Counted from the first letter of the stretch, positions 18,703 through 28,057 are shown. The stretch is DNA of 64,000 nucleotides from Bradyrhizobium sp. CB3481 (GCF_029714305.1 NZ_CP121647.1:682001-746000), one strand, 5' to 3'. Numbers and translations: made by a program. The notes: generated by a model not told the origin, from the letters alone.

Positions 18703-20004
18703 ATGGCGATTGACGATTCTCACTCTGCCTCCTTCTTTGCACCGTGGCCGGACCGGCTGAGGCATTCGGCCATCATCCTGCTCGCAGCGGGCTTTGCGCT
18801 GTGCGCGCTGGTGGTGCTGGCCGATGTGTCGCTGGCGCGCGCGGTCGCCGTTTTCATATGCATCGCGGCCGCGGCGCTGGTGCCATGGCGGCTGCACGAT
18901 GCCGTCAGTTCCCGCGAGGATGCTGGCGCGGTGCGTCCCGTAGAAACCGCTGCCGTCAGCGCGGTCGTGGCCGGCATGCCGGATCCGGCCGTGCTGCTCG
19001 ACCGCGCCGGGCGCGTCATACATCTCAATGCCGCGGCGGCCCAGCTTGCGCCGGCGCTGCGCAAGAACGAGCTGGCGCAGTTCGCGCTGCGCTCACCCGA
19101 GATTGTCACCGCGCTGCGCGAGGCGATCGCCACCACCGAGCCGCGCCGCGCGAGCTATCTCGACCAGGGGCCGGTCGACCGCTGGATGGAGCTGATCATC
19201 ACGCCGGTGCCGGTGCCGACAACGTTCGGCGGCACCGAGAAATGCATGCTGCTGACCTTCCACGATCAGACGCCGCTGCGGCGGGTCGAGGAAATGCGCG
19301 CCGATTTCGTCGCCAATGCCAGCCATGAATTGCGCACGCCGCTCGCTGCTTTGTCCGGCTTCATCGATACGCTGCAGGGCCCTGCCAAGGAGGATGCCAA
19401 GGCGCGCGAGCGCTTCCTCTCCATCATGCATGCGCAGGCGACGCGGATGGCGCGGCTGATCGACGATCTGCTGTCGCTGTCGCGGGTCGAATTGTCGGCG
19501 CATGTGCAGCCCGAGTCCTCGGTCGATATCGTCCCCATCATTCGCCAGGTCGCCGATGGGTTGGAAGCGCTCGCCAGGGAGCGCCAGGTCGAGATCGAAA
19601 TCGATCTGCCGGCCGCGCCGGTGACGATCGCGGGCGACCGCGAGGAGCTGCTGCGGCTGTTCGAAAACCTGATCGAGAACGCGCTCAAATATGGCGCCTC
19701 CGGCGGGCGGGTGATGGTTTCGCTGAAGGAGGCCGCCGCGGCCGACGGCGCGCCGGAAGTCCGCGTCATGGTCCGCGATTTCGGTCCCGGCATCGCCCCG
19801 GAACACCTGCCGCGGTTGACCGAGCGCTTCTACCGGGTCGATGTCGGCGACAGCCGCGCGCAGGGTGGAACCGGTCTCGGTTTATCGCTGGTGAAACATA
19901 TTCTTAACCGTCATCGCGGCCGGCTTTTGATCGAAAGCGTGCCGCGGAACGGGGCTACGTTTACCGCCTGTTTTCCCCACGCGAAGCCCCCGGCGTCAGC
20001 TTAA
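18703..20004 (+). CDS. phoR: PhoR, phosphate-regulon sensor histidine kinase
   Basis: The 433-residue kinase has two N-terminal membrane spans (about residues 22-60), a PAS-like domain (about 80-190), the dimerisation/phosphoacceptor box ADFVANASHELRTPLAALSG, and the ATPase domain with NLIENALKYG, RDFGPGIAPEHLPRLTERFY and GGTGLGLSLVKHI. Together with PhoB at the far end of the cluster it forms the phosphate two-component system; PstSCAB and PhoU pass the phosphate signal to it. It is separated from pstS by the PHO box, so it should also have its own promoter. Confidence 0.95.
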   Translation: MAIDDSHSASFFAPWPDRLRHSAIILLAAGFALCALVVLADVSLARAVAVFICIAAAALVPWRLHDAVSSREDAGAVRPVETAAVSAVVAGMPDPAVLLDRAGRVIHLNAAAAQLAPALRKNELAQFALRSPEIVTALREAIATTEPRRASYLDQGPVDRWMELIITPVPVPTTFGGTEKCMLLTFHDQTPLRRVEEMRADFVANASHELRTPLAALSGFIDTLQGPAKEDAKARERFLSIMHAQATRMARLIDDLLSLSRVELSAHVQPESSVDIVPIIRQVADGLEALARERQVEIEIDLPAAPVTIAGDREELLRLFENLIENALKYGASGGRVMVSLKEAAAADGAPEVRVMVRDFGPGIAPEHLPRLTERFYRVDVGDSRAQGGTGLGLSLVKHILNRHRGRLLIESVPRNGATFTACFPHAKPPASA

Positions 20005-20030
20005 ATGCAAGTGATTTCAGTTGCTTGCTC

Positions 20031-20059
20031 CTGTCATCCAACTGTCATCCAACCTTCGT
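20031..20059 (+). promoter_or_regulatory. PHO box (PhoB binding site) before pstS
   Basis: Eleven-base direct repeats are visible: CTGTCATCCAA at 20031 and again at 20042, then a weaker CCTTCGTAAAA at 20053. CTGTCAT-N4 twice is the classical PHO box. The pstS start is 85 bases further on, and TCTATC at about 20066 could serve as the -10 element of a PhoB-dependent promoter. Confidence 0.92.
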
Positions 20060-20143
20060 AAAAGCTCTATCGACCGCTCCTACACGGGCGGTGTGAGCGC
20101 AATCGGGCGCACCGGCGCTTCGCTCACCAAGATGGAGACCAGC

Positions 20144-21154
20144 ATGAATTTCATCAGAACGATCGTCGCCGCCGGCATGGTCGCCGCGTCGACGTCAGCC
20201 TTCGCTGCCGACATCACCGGCGCAGGCGCGACCTTCCCGTTCCCGCTCTATTCGAAGTGGGCCGACGCCTACAAGAAGGAGACCGGCAACGGCCTGAACT
20301 ACCAGTCGATCGGCTCCGGTGCCGGCATCAAGCAGATCCAGGCCAAGACCGTGACGTTTGGCGCCAGCGACATGCCGCTCAAGCCCGAGCAGCTTGAAAA
20401 GGACGGCATGATTCAGTGGCCGCAGGCGATGGGCGCGCTGGTGCCGGTCGTGAACCTCGAAGGTGTCAAGCCGGGTGAACTGGTGTTCTCCGGCGAACTG
20501 CTGGGCGACATCTATCTGGGCAAGGTCAAGAAGTGGGACGATCCCGCAATCGCCAAGCTCAATCCCAAGGTCAAGCTGCCCTCCGAAGCGATCACGGTGG
20601 TCCGCCGTTCGGACGGCTCCGGCACCACGTTCATCTGGACCGACTATCTCTCGAAGACCAATGCCGAGTGGAAGGCGAAGGCCGGTGCCGGTACCGCGGT
20701 CGAGTGGCCGACGGGCGTCGGCGCGAAGGGTAACGAAGGCGTCGCCGGCAACGTCAGCCAGACCAAGAACTCGATCGGTTATGTCGAATATGCCTACGCC
20801 AAGCAGAACAAGCTGACCTATGGCGCGGTCGTCAACAAGGCTGGCAAGACGGTGCAGCCGACCATTGGGGCGTTTCAGGCCGCGGCTAGCAATGCCGACT
20901 GGGCCGGTGCCAAGAATTACTATGTGATCCTGACCGACCAGCCGGGCGATGCCTCCTGGCCGATCACCGGCGCGACCTTCATCCTGATGCACAAGTCGGC
21001 CACCGACAAGGCAGCCGCTCAGGAAGCCATCAAGTTCTTCAAATGGGCGTTCGAGAAGGGCGATAAGATGGCCGAGGAGCTCGACTACATCCCGATGCCG
21101 GACTCGGTCGTCAAGCAGATCGAAAAGACCTGGTCGGCCGAGATCAAGAGCTGA
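20144..21154 (+). CDS. pstS: PstS, periplasmic phosphate-binding protein
   Basis: The 336-residue protein has a signal peptide ending TSAFA before ADITGAGATFPFPLYSKW, the start of mature PstS. The phosphate-binding residues lie in SGAGIKQIQ, GASDMP and RRSDGSGTTFIWTDYL, all typical of the high-affinity Pst system. The ATG at 20144 follows GGAGA by about five bases; an in-frame ATG at 20132 precedes that site. It is the first gene after the PHO box. A palindromic repeat follows before pstC. Confidence 0.96.
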   Translation: MNFIRTIVAAGMVAASTSAFAADITGAGATFPFPLYSKWADAYKKETGNGLNYQSIGSGAGIKQIQAKTVTFGASDMPLKPEQLEKDGMIQWPQAMGALVPVVNLEGVKPGELVFSGELLGDIYLGKVKKWDDPAIAKLNPKVKLPSEAITVVRRSDGSGTTFIWTDYLSKTNAEWKAKAGAGTAVEWPTGVGAKGNEGVAGNVSQTKNSIGYVEYAYAKQNKLTYGAVVNKAGKTVQPTIGAFQAAASNADWAGAKNYYVILTDQPGDASWPITGATFILMHKSATDKAAAQEAIKFFKWAFEKGDKMAEELDYIPMPDSVVKQIEKTWSAEIKS

Positions 21155-21164
21155 GGTCCCTTGT

Positions 21165-21330
21165 CCCGGACGCGGTGCAGCGTTCCCCGGCGATGCGAAG
21201 CATCGTCCGGTGCGCTGCGCCGCAGAGCCGGGACCCACGCGTCACCAAGAACGCGTCACCCATCAAGTTGGGCCCCGGCTTGGCACCGCTACGCGTTGCG
21301 CCGCATCCGGGGCACGAGACGGGGCAAGCA
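21165..21330. repeat. Palindromic repeat between pstS and pstC
   Basis: gtcccggacgcggtgcagcg opens it and cgcatccggggcacgaga closes it, with inner pieces gatgcgaagcatcgtccgg and agccgggaccc. It fills most of the 205-base pstS-pstC gap and is the same class as the elements at 11117 and 37441. Confidence 0.75.
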
Positions 21331-21359
21331 AGATCAAGTAGAAGTACAGGGGATCGGGC

Positions 21360-22358
21360 GTGGCAGAAATGGCGGTTGATAGCGACGTAATCGAAGCTGC
21401 CGGACCTTACGATCGCGCGAGGGCCCTGAGCGCGTTCAAGGTCGGCGACGTCACCTTCTACTGGATCACGCGCATCTGCGCGATCTCGGTCCTGCTCATC
21501 CTCGGCGGCATCATCCTCTCGCTGATCGTCGGCGCCTGGCCGGCGCTGCGCGAATACGGCCTGGCATTCCTCACGACCCAGCGCTGGGCACCGTCGGCCG
21601 ATCCGCCGGTGTTGGGCGCGCTTGGCCCGGTCTACGGCACGCTGATCACCTCCGTCATCGCGATGATGATCGCGATTCCCGTCGGGCTCGGCATTGCGGT
21701 GTTTCTCACCGAAATCTGTCCGCTATGGCTGCGCCGCCCGATCGGCCTTGCGGTCGAGCTGCTCGCCGGCATTCCCTCGATCATCTACGGCATGTGGGGC
21801 TTCTTCGTGCTCGGCCCGTTCCTGGCCAACACCTTCCAGCCGCTCATGATCAACCTGTTCGACGGCGTGCCGGTGCTGGGCGCGATCTTCGCCGGCCCCC
21901 CATCCTATCTCAGCCTGTTCAACGCCTCGCTGATCCTCGCCATCATGGTGCTGCCCTTCATCACCTCGATCTCGGTCGACGTCTTCAAGACGGTGCCGCC
22001 GGTCCTGAAAGAAGCGGCCTACGGCGTCGGCTGCACCACCTGGGAAGTCGTCCGCAACGTCGTCATTCCCTATACGCGGGTCGGCGTGATCGGCGGCATC
22101 ATGCTGGCGCTCGGCCGTGCGCTCGGCGAGACCATGGCAGTGACCTTCATCATCGGCAACTCGTTCAAGATCCAGTCCTCGATCTTCGCGCCGGGCACCA
22201 CGATCTCGGCGGCGATCGCTTCCGAATTCGCCGAGAGCGACGGGCTGCACCAGTCCGGCCTGATCCTGCTAGGCCTGCTCCTGTTCATCCTGACGTTTTT
22301 CGTGCTGGCCGCCGCGCGGCTGATGCTGATGCGTCTGGAAAAGAAGGCGGGCAACTGA
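21360..22358 (+). CDS. pstC: PstC, phosphate ABC transporter permease
   Basis: The 332-residue permease has about six membrane spans and the binding-protein-dependent transport motif near [20 protein letters not shown], with [12 protein letters not shown] after it. The GTG at 21360 is selected because AGGGGA stands six bases upstream; an ATG lies three codons later. It pairs with PstA in the inner membrane to form the phosphate channel. One base separates it from pstA. Confidence 0.95.
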   Translation: MAEMAVDSDVIEAAGPYDRARALSAFKVGDVTFYWITRICAISVLLILGGIILSLIVGAWPALREYGLAFLTTQRWAPSADPPVLGALGPVYGTLITSVIAMMIAIPVGLGIAVFLTEICPLWLRRPIGLAVELLAGIPSIIYGMWGFFVLGPFLANTFQPLMINLFDGVPVLGAIFAGPPSYLSLFNASLILAIMVLPFITSISVDVFKTVPPVLKEAAYGVGCTTWEVVRNVVIPYTRVGVIGGIMLALGRALGETMAVTFIIGNSFKIQSSIFAPGTTISAAIASEFAESDGLHQSGLILLGLLLFILTFFVLAAARLMLMRLEKKAGN

Positions 22359-22359
22359 C

Positions 22360-23205
22360 ATGAACGCGATCTACGCTTCCCGCCGCCGCAAGAATATCGT
22401 CATCAAGTTCCTGTGCCTGGGCGCCGCGGCATTCGGCGTCACCTGGCTGGCGCTGATCCTGTTCACGCTGTTCTACAACGGCCTCACCGGGCTCAATCTC
22501 GCCGTCTTCGCCCAGGACACGCCGCCGCCCGGATCGACCGAGGGCGGACTGCGCAACGCCATCATCGGCTCGATCATCATGACAGCGATCGGCGTCGGCA
22601 TCGGTGCGCCGCTCGGCCTGTTCGCGGGCACCTATCTCGCCGAATATGGCAAGCACGACAAGCTGACCTCGGTGATCCGCTTCATCAACGACATCCTGCT
22701 TAGTGCGCCGTCGATCATCATCGGCCTGTTCATCTACGGCGCGGTCGTGGTGCCGATGCGCGGTTTCTCGGCGATCGCCGGTTGCCTCGCGCTCGCCGTG
22801 ATCGTGATCCCCGTGGTGGTGCGCACCACCGAGGACATGCTGGGACTGGTGCCCAATCCGCTGCGCGAGGCCGCGTCCGCGCTCGGTATGCCCCGCTCGC
22901 TGGTGATCCGGCGCATCGCCTACCGCGCCGCCCGCGCCGGCCTGATTACCGGCGTGCTGCTTGCCACCGCCCGCGTCGCCGGCGAAACCGCGCCGCTGCT
23001 GTTCACCGCGCTGTCGAACCAGTTCTTCAGCCTCGACCTCACCAAGACGATGGCGAACCTGCCGGTCACCATCAACAATTTCGTGCAGAGTCCCTATGCC
23101 TACTGGAAGCAGCTGGCCTGGGCCGGGGCGCTCCTGATCACGCTTACCGTATTGGCCCTGAATGTTGGCGCGCGCATCCTTGGCGCCGAGAGGACATCCA
23201 AATGA
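22360..23205 (+). CDS. pstA: PstA, phosphate ABC transporter permease
   Basis: The 281-residue permease has six predicted spans and the family loop [20 protein letters not shown] followed by [14 protein letters not shown]. It forms the channel with PstC. Its stop overlaps the pstB start in an ATGA junction, so translation of the two is coupled. Confidence 0.95.
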   Translation: MNAIYASRRRKNIVIKFLCLGAAAFGVTWLALILFTLFYNGLTGLNLAVFAQDTPPPGSTEGGLRNAIIGSIIMTAIGVGIGAPLGLFAGTYLAEYGKHDKLTSVIRFINDILLSAPSIIIGLFIYGAVVVPMRGFSAIAGCLALAVIVIPVVVRTTEDMLGLVPNPLREAASALGMPRSLVIRRIAYRAARAGLITGVLLATARVAGETAPLLFTALSNQFFSLDLTKTMANLPVTINNFVQSPYAYWKQLAWAGALLITLTVLALNVGARILGAERTSK

Positions 23206-24023
23206 CCGAACTGTCCGTATCCGTGAGTAACGCGAGCGGTCCCGTTTCACAGATGCCGCTGCCGGACGCCGCGCCGAAGGTGACGGTGCGTGGCCTCAAC
23301 TTTTATTATGGCGAGCACCACGCGCTGAAAAACATCAACCTGACGCTCGGCACCAACCGCGTCACCGCCTTTATCGGCCCGTCCGGTTGCGGCAAGTCCA
23401 CGCTGCTGCGTATCTTCAACCGGATGTACGATCTCTATCCCGGCCAGCGCGCCACCGGCCAGCTGCTGCTCGACCAGACCAACATCCTCGATCCCAAGCT
23501 CGACCTCAATCTGCTGCGCGCCCGCGTCGGCATGGTGTTCCAGAAGCCGACGCCGTTCCCGATGACGATCTACGAGAACATCGCCTTCGGCATCCGCCTC
23601 TATGAGAAGATCTCGAAGTCCGAGATGGACGACCGCGTCGAGAAGGCACTGCGCGGCGGCGCGCTGTGGAACGAGGTCAAGGACAAGCTCAATGCCAGCG
23701 GCCTGTCGCTGTCCGGCGGCCAGCAGCAGCGCCTATGCATCGCGCGCACCGTCGCGGTCCGGCCAGAGGTGATCCTGTTCGACGAACCGTGCTCGGCGCT
23801 CGACCCGATCTCAACCGCCAAGATCGAGGAACTGATCCAGGAACTGTCGGAGGACTACACCATCGCCATCGTCACCCATAACATGCAGCAGGCGGCGCGC
23901 GTCTCCGACAAGACCGCTTTCATGTATCTTGGCGAACTGATCGAATTCGACGACACCAACAAGATTTTCACCTCGCCCGGCGATCGACGTACGCAGGACT
24001 ACATCACCGGCCGGTTCGGTTGA
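23202..24023 (+). CDS. pstB: PstB, phosphate ABC transporter ATPase
   Basis: The 273-residue ATPase has Walker [10 protein letters not shown], the PstB-typical [17 protein letters not shown] at the Q-loop, signature [13 protein letters not shown] and Walker [14 protein letters not shown]. The ATG at 23202 overlaps the pstA stop. It drives phosphate import and, with PhoU, signals phosphate status to PhoR. Confidence 0.97.
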   Translation: MTELSVSVSNASGPVSQMPLPDAAPKVTVRGLNFYYGEHHALKNINLTLGTNRVTAFIGPSGCGKSTLLRIFNRMYDLYPGQRATGQLLLDQTNILDPKLDLNLLRARVGMVFQKPTPFPMTIYENIAFGIRLYEKISKSEMDDRVEKALRGGALWNEVKDKLNASGLSLSGGQQQRLCIARTVAVRPEVILFDEPCSALDPISTAKIEELIQELSEDYTIAIVTHNMQQAARVSDKTAFMYLGELIEFDDTNKIFTSPGDRRTQDYITGRFG

Positions 24024-24033
24024 GGAGACAGAG

Positions 24034-24750
24034 ATGGGTTCCGAACACACTGCCAAAGCATTCGATAGCGATCTTCAGGAATTGACCCGTCTCGTTGCCG
24101 AGATGGGCGGCCTCGCCGAGCGCATGATTTCTGAATCCGTTGACGCGCTGGTCCGCCGCGACGTCACCCTCGGCTCGCGGGTCGTCGCCTCCGACGTCGA
24201 GATCGACCGTCTGCAGCATCTGATCGAGGAGCGCGCGGTGTTGACCATCGCTCGCCGCCAGCCGATGGCGATCGACTTGCGCGAAATCGTCGGCGCCATG
24301 CGCGTCGCCACCGACCTGGAGCGGATCGGCGACCTCGCCAAGAACATGGGCAAGCGCGTCGCGGCGCTGGAGAAGGATTTCCAGCCGCTGAAACTGATGC
24401 GTGGCCTGGAGCACATGACCGACCTCGTGCAGTCGCAGGTCAAGTCAGTACTGGACGCCTATGCGGCGCACGACCTGCCCGCGGCGATGGCGGTGTGGAA
24501 GGGCGACGAGGAAGTCGACGCCATCTGCACCTCGCTATTCCGCGAGCTGCTCACCTATATGATGGAAGATCCGCGCAACATCTCGTTCTGCATCCATCTG
24601 ATGTTCTGCGCCAAGAACATCGAGCGGATCGGCGACCACGCCACCAACATCGCCGAGACCGTGTTCTACATGATCGAGGGGCAGCAGATTCTCGACAAGC
24701 GCCCGAAGGGCGACATGACGACGTTTGCTGCGACCATTCCCAATAGCTGA
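24034..24750 (+). CDS. phoU: PhoU, phosphate signalling regulator
   Basis: The 238-residue protein has two three-helix PhoU repeats, each with the metal-binding signature: DLERIGDLAKN in the first and NIERIGDHATN in the second. It starts ten bases after pstB and ends ten bases before phoB. PhoU keeps PhoR in its phosphatase state when phosphate is plentiful. Confidence 0.96.
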   Translation: MGSEHTAKAFDSDLQELTRLVAEMGGLAERMISESVDALVRRDVTLGSRVVASDVEIDRLQHLIEERAVLTIARRQPMAIDLREIVGAMRVATDLERIGDLAKNMGKRVAALEKDFQPLKLMRGLEHMTDLVQSQVKSVLDAYAAHDLPAAMAVWKGDEEVDAICTSLFRELLTYMMEDPRNISFCIHLMFCAKNIERIGDHATNIAETVFYMIEGQQILDKRPKGDMTTFAATIPNS

Positions 24751-24760
24751 GGATGATAGG

Positions 24761-25471
24761 ATGAGCGCACGCATCATGGTGGTCGAGGACGAGGAAGCGC
24801 TGACCACGCTGTTGCGCTACAACCTCGACGCCGAAGGCTATGAGGTCGAAACCGTTGCACGCGGCGATGACGCCGATACAAGGCTGAAGGAACGGGTGCC
24901 CGACCTCGTGGTGCTCGACTGGATGCTGCCGGGGCTATCAGGCATCGAGCTGTGCCGCCGCCTCCGCGCGCGGCCCGAGACCAAGCAGCTGCCGATCATC
25001 ATGCTGACGGCACGCGGCGAGGAGAGCGAGCGCGTGCGGGGTCTTGCGACCGGCGCCGACGACTACATCGTCAAGCCATTCTCGGTGCCGGAATTGCTGG
25101 CGCGGGTGAAGGGCCTGCTGCGGCGCGCCAGTCCCGAGCGGCTCGCCACCGTTTTGACCTATGGCGACATCGAGCTCGACCGCGAGAAGCGCCGCGTCGC
25201 GCGCTCCGGCCGCCAGATCGACCTCGGCCCGACCGAGTACCGCCTGCTTGAATTCTTCCTGGAGCATCCCGGCCGCGTCTTCAGCCGCGAGCAGCTGCTC
25301 GACAGCGTCTGGGGCCGCGATATCTATATCGATGAGCGCACCGTCGACGTCCACATCGGCCGCCTGCGCAAGCTGCTCAACCCCGGCCGCGAGCAGGATC
25401 CGATCCGCACCGTGCGCGGCGCCGGCTACGCGCTCGATGATCGCTTCGCGAAGGCGGAGCAGCCGCAGTAG
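24761..25471 (+). CDS. phoB: PhoB, phosphate-regulon response regulator
   Basis: The 236-residue regulator has a receiver domain with phosphoacceptor D53 (VVLDWMLPG), acidic pocket VVEDEE and conserved lysine in IVKPFS, then an OmpR-type winged helix (about residues 133-230; SREQLLDSVWG, ERTVDVHIGRLRKLL). The ATG at 24761 follows GGATGATAGG. It should bind the PHO box at 20031. It is the last gene of the phosphate cluster, followed by paired palindromic repeats. Confidence 0.96.
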   Translation: MSARIMVVEDEEALTTLLRYNLDAEGYEVETVARGDDADTRLKERVPDLVVLDWMLPGLSGIELCRRLRARPETKQLPIIMLTARGEESERVRGLATGADDYIVKPFSVPELLARVKGLLRRASPERLATVLTYGDIELDREKRRVARSGRQIDLGPTEYRLLEFFLEHPGRVFSREQLLDSVWGRDIYIDERTVDVHIGRLRKLLNPGREQDPIRTVRGAGYALDDRFAKAEQPQ

Positions 25472-25496
25472 CGTTCCACGGCTATCTCCGCACCCT

Positions 25497-25649
25497 CAGC
25501 CGTCGTCCCGGCCCATATGCGCAATTGCGCATCAGGAGCCGGGATCCATAACCACCAATCTCGATTGTCGAAATGCGCTGGAGCCCCAGCGAGGCATAAC
25601 CACGCGCAACGATGGTTATGGGTCCCTGCGTTCGCAGGGACGACGTCGT
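25497..25649. repeat. Palindromic repeat, first of a tandem pair
   Basis: Left arm gccgtcgtcccggccc, right arm ggttatgggtccctgcg then ttcgcagggacgacg. The interior ataaccaccaatctcgattg followed by tcgaaatgcgctggagcccc is also found in the next copy. Confidence 0.85.
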
Positions 25650-25677
25650 TGAGGCAGTTTGCTCTTAGCGCACACAG

Positions 25678-25806
25678 CCGTCGTCCCGGCCTTTGAGCCG
25701 GGACCCATAACCACCAATCTCGATTGTCGAAATGCGCTGGAGCCCCAGCGAGGCATAACCACGCGCAACGGTGGTTATGGGTCCCCGCGTTCGCGGGGAC
25801 GACATC
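25678..25806. repeat. Palindromic repeat, second of a tandem pair
   Basis: This shares with the first copy almost the whole stretch from cataaccaccaatctcgat to gcaacg-tggttatgggtcc, including the asymmetric interior. Only the arms differ (cggcctttgagccgg here, cgcgttcgcggggacgac at the end). The pair is therefore a local duplication of about 130 bases. Confidence 0.85.
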
Positions 25807-25832
25807 GTTGAAATAATCCCGCGCGCCCGCCC

Positions 25833-26345
25833 TTACCGCGTCGTCTTCGGCTGCTGCCGCCGCCGATCGGCAGCGGGCTGGTAGGCGATGCGCGAGTGGT
25901 GCGCGCAGTAGGGCAGGCCGGTGAGCGCCTTGCCGCCGCAGAAGAAGAATTCCGGGCTTGCGGGATCGCCGACCGGCCAGTGGCAGGTCGCTTCGTTCAG
26001 TTCGAGCAGCGACAGGCGCTGGCTCATCGGCACCACATTGTCGAAGGCAACCGGATCGGGCTCCAGCTCCACCTCGAAGGCGTGCGCGAGCGCGGTGTTG
26101 CCGCGCGACACCGGCCGCGATACCCGCATCATCTGCTGGGCGGCGGGGCGCGCCTTGCGCTGCCGCGGCGCGGCCGAGGAGGGGCTCTTGGCACGGCCGG
26201 ACAGGCCCAGGCGGTGCACTTTGCCGATCACGGCGTTCCGCGTCACATTGCCGAGTTCCGCGGCGATCTGGCTGGCCGATAATCCGGCTTCCCAGAGCTT
26301 TTTCAGCTGCTCGACGCGATCGTCGGACCAGGTCAATACCGTCAT
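25833..26345 (-). CDS. gcrA: GcrA, cell-cycle regulator
   Basis: The 170-residue protein starts MTVLTWSDDRVEQLKKLW, the GcrA N-terminal helix-turn-helix that recognises promoters with CcrM-methylated GANTC and binds sigma-70 (ASQIAAELGNVTRNAVIGKV). The C-terminal CHWPVGDPASPEFFFCGGKA followed by YCAHHSRIAY is the second conserved block. GcrA drives cell-cycle transcription in Alphaproteobacteria. It is divergent from argD across 503 bases that hold five GANTC sites. Confidence 0.95.
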   Translation of the reverse strand: MTVLTWSDDRVEQLKKLWEAGLSASQIAAELGNVTRNAVIGKVHRLGLSGRAKSPSSAAPRQRKARPAAQQMMRVSRPVSRGNTALAHAFEVELEPDPVAFDNVVPMSQRLSLLELNEATCHWPVGDPASPEFFFCGGKALTGLPYCAHHSRIAYQPAADRRRQQPKTTR

Positions 26346-26425
26346 CGTATGCTTCCCTTCGCGTCGCGCCGGCCAACCTGGGGCAGCGCCCGCGATGTCA
26401 TTCGTCTCAAAAATCCCTGCGGTCA

Positions 26426-26650
26426 GAATCCCTTAGCCCTCGCCGGGCGCGATATGGGCGCCCGAACGTTTACGCTTTCACAAAAGACTCTTAAGGGATC
26501 AAAACTGCCGCACGAGATGTCGTACCCGACAGCCCAAACGCTACAATATGGCGTGACTCGGGCGCAAGAGTCCGCGCCCCGACGTCCACATGTTCTGACA
26601 TCTAGGCATTCCACTGCGTGTTTTCCACCACACCGCAATCCTACGGATTC
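26426..26650. promoter_or_regulatory. Cluster of five GANTC (CcrM) sites between gcrA and argD
   Basis: GANTC occurs at 26426, 26486, 26555, 26568 and 26646. In GC-rich DNA about one per 250 bases or fewer is expected, so five in 225 bases is dense. These are candidate methylation marks controlling gcrA. Confidence 0.6.
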
Positions 26651-26688
26651 ACCATCTTGCACTGCAGGAAAGGCCGTTCCATGGCGTG

Positions 26689-26716
26689 TTGACAGCGCCC
26701 CGCGCCCACATAGAAT
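26689..26716 (+). promoter_or_regulatory. Sigma-70-type promoter for argD
   Basis: TTGACA at 26689-26694, a 16-base spacer and TAGAAT at 26711-26716 make a near-consensus promoter. Transcription would begin near 26723, giving a leader of about 125 bases before the argD ATG. Confidence 0.75.
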
Positions 26717-26724
26717 ACCTCTCG

Positions 26725-26757
26725 CGTGCCGCCCTTAAGCGGCGGCACGTTTCGTTT
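26725..26757 (+). terminator. Hairpin with T-rich tail at the 5' end of the argD leader
   Basis: CGTGCCGCC (26725-26733) and GGCGGCACG (26741-26749) form a nine-base stem with a seven-base loop, followed by tttcgttt. It could be an attenuator or a 5' stabilising hairpin. The T tract is interrupted, so the strength is uncertain. Confidence 0.5.
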
Positions 26758-26848
26758 CGCAAGACCGGCTGTTGCCGACTTCGCGCCAAGGCACGCGTGT
26801 GCTCCGCGGCAGGTCTTGAAGGCAGGTCTCAAACCTCAAGTGATTGTC

Positions 26849-28057
26849 ATGACCAATAGCGCCACGTCGCATCTGCTCCCCGTCTTCGCCAGGGTCGATC
26901 TCGGCTTCGAACGCGGGGAGGGCTGCTGGCTGACCTCGACGAGCGGCGAGCGCTATCTCGACTTCACCTCGGGGGTCGCGGTGAATGCGCTGGGCCATTG
27001 CCATCCGCATCTGGTCAAGGCGCTGCAGGAGCAGGCGACAAAACTCTGGCACATGTCGAACCTGTTCAAGTCGCCCGACGGCGAGAAGCTCGCCGCGCGG
27101 CTCTGCGAGCAGAGCTTTGCCGACCTCGTCTTCTTCTGCAATTCCGGCGCCGAGGCGATGGAGGGCGTGATCAAGGTGGTGCGCCGCTATCACGCTTCCA
27201 AGGGACATCCGGAGCGCTACCGCCTCGTCACCTTCGAAGGCGCGTTCCACGGCCGCACCCTGGCGACGCTCGCCGCCACCGGCTCCGCCAAATATCTCGA
27301 GGGTTTTGGCCCACCGATGGACGGTTTTGACCAGGTGCCGCATGGCGATCTCGAAGCGGTGAAGAAGGCGATCGGCCCGCAGACCGCCGGCATCCTGATC
27401 GAGCCGGTGCAGGGCGAGGGCGGCGTGCGCTCGGCGCCGCAGGCTTTCTTCAAGGCGTTGCGCCAGCTTTGCGACGAGCATGGCCTGTTGCTCGCATTCG
27501 ACGAGGTGCAGACCGGCATGGGCCGCACCGGCGATCTCTTCGCCTACAAGCGCGTCGGCGTGACGCCGGATGTGATGTCGCTGGCGAAAGCGCTCGGCGG
27601 CGGCTTCCCGATCGGGGCGGTGCTGACATCAGCGGAAGCCGGCTCCGGAATGACACCGGGCTCGCACGGCTCGACCTTCGGCGGCAATCCGCTGGCGATC
27701 GCGGCCGCCAATGCCGTGCTCGACGTCATGCTGAAACCCGGCTTCTTCGACCATGTGCAGAAGATGTCGCTGCTGCTCAAGCAGAAGCTCGCCTCGGTGG
27801 TCGACCGCTATCCTTCCGTGCTGTCGGAAGTGCGCGGCGAAGGGCTGCTCGTCGGCGTCAAGGCGGTGGTGCCCTCGGGCGATCTCGTCAACGCGCTGCG
27901 TGACCAGAAACTGCTGACGGTCGGCGCCGGCGACAACGTCGTGCGTTTCCTGGCGCCGTTGATCGTGACCGAGGCCGAGATCGATCAGTCCGTTCAGATG
28001 CTCGAAGGCGCCTGCGCCGCATTGTCGGGCGCGCAGCTCAAGAAGGCGGCGGGATGA
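26849..28057 (+). CDS. argD: ArgD, acetylornithine aminotransferase
   Basis: The 402-residue class III aminotransferase converts N-acetylglutamate semialdehyde to N-acetylornithine in arginine synthesis. The PLP lysine is K247 in [11 protein letters not shown], with the preceding [12 protein letters not shown] and the phosphate-binding NSGAEAMEG. The ATG at 26849 begins [20 protein letters not shown], normal for ArgD; the longer frame from 26726 runs through the leader hairpin. Its stop overlaps argF (ATGA). Confidence 0.94.
   Translation: MTNSATSHLLPVFARVDLGFERGEGCWLTSTSGERYLDFTSGVAVNALGHCHPHLVKALQEQATKLWHMSNLFKSPDGEKLAARLCEQSFADLVFFCNSGAEAMEGVIKVVRRYHASKGHPERYRLVTFEGAFHGRTLATLAATGSAKYLEGFGPPMDGFDQVPHGDLEAVKKAIGPQTAGILIEPVQGEGGVRSAPQAFFKALRQLCDEHGLLLAFDEVQTGMGRTGDLFAYKRVGVTPDVMSLAKALGGGFPIGAVLTSAEAGSGMTPGSHGSTFGGNPLAIAAANAVLDVMLKPGFFDHVQKMSLLLKQKLASVVDRYPSVLSEVRGEGLLVGVKAVVPSGDLVNALRDQKLLTVGAGDNVVRFLAPLIVTEAEIDQSVQMLEGACAALSGAQLKKAAG

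Noticed and set aside
17483..18742. 419-residue minus-strand frame opposite the YbhN-like gene
   Set aside because: The opposite strand encodes a clear multi-span membrane protein; the shadow has no recognisable domain.
25497..25806. Possible CRISPR array from tandem repeats
   Set aside because: Only two long copies are present, each internally palindromic, with no regular 30-40 base spacers and no cas genes.
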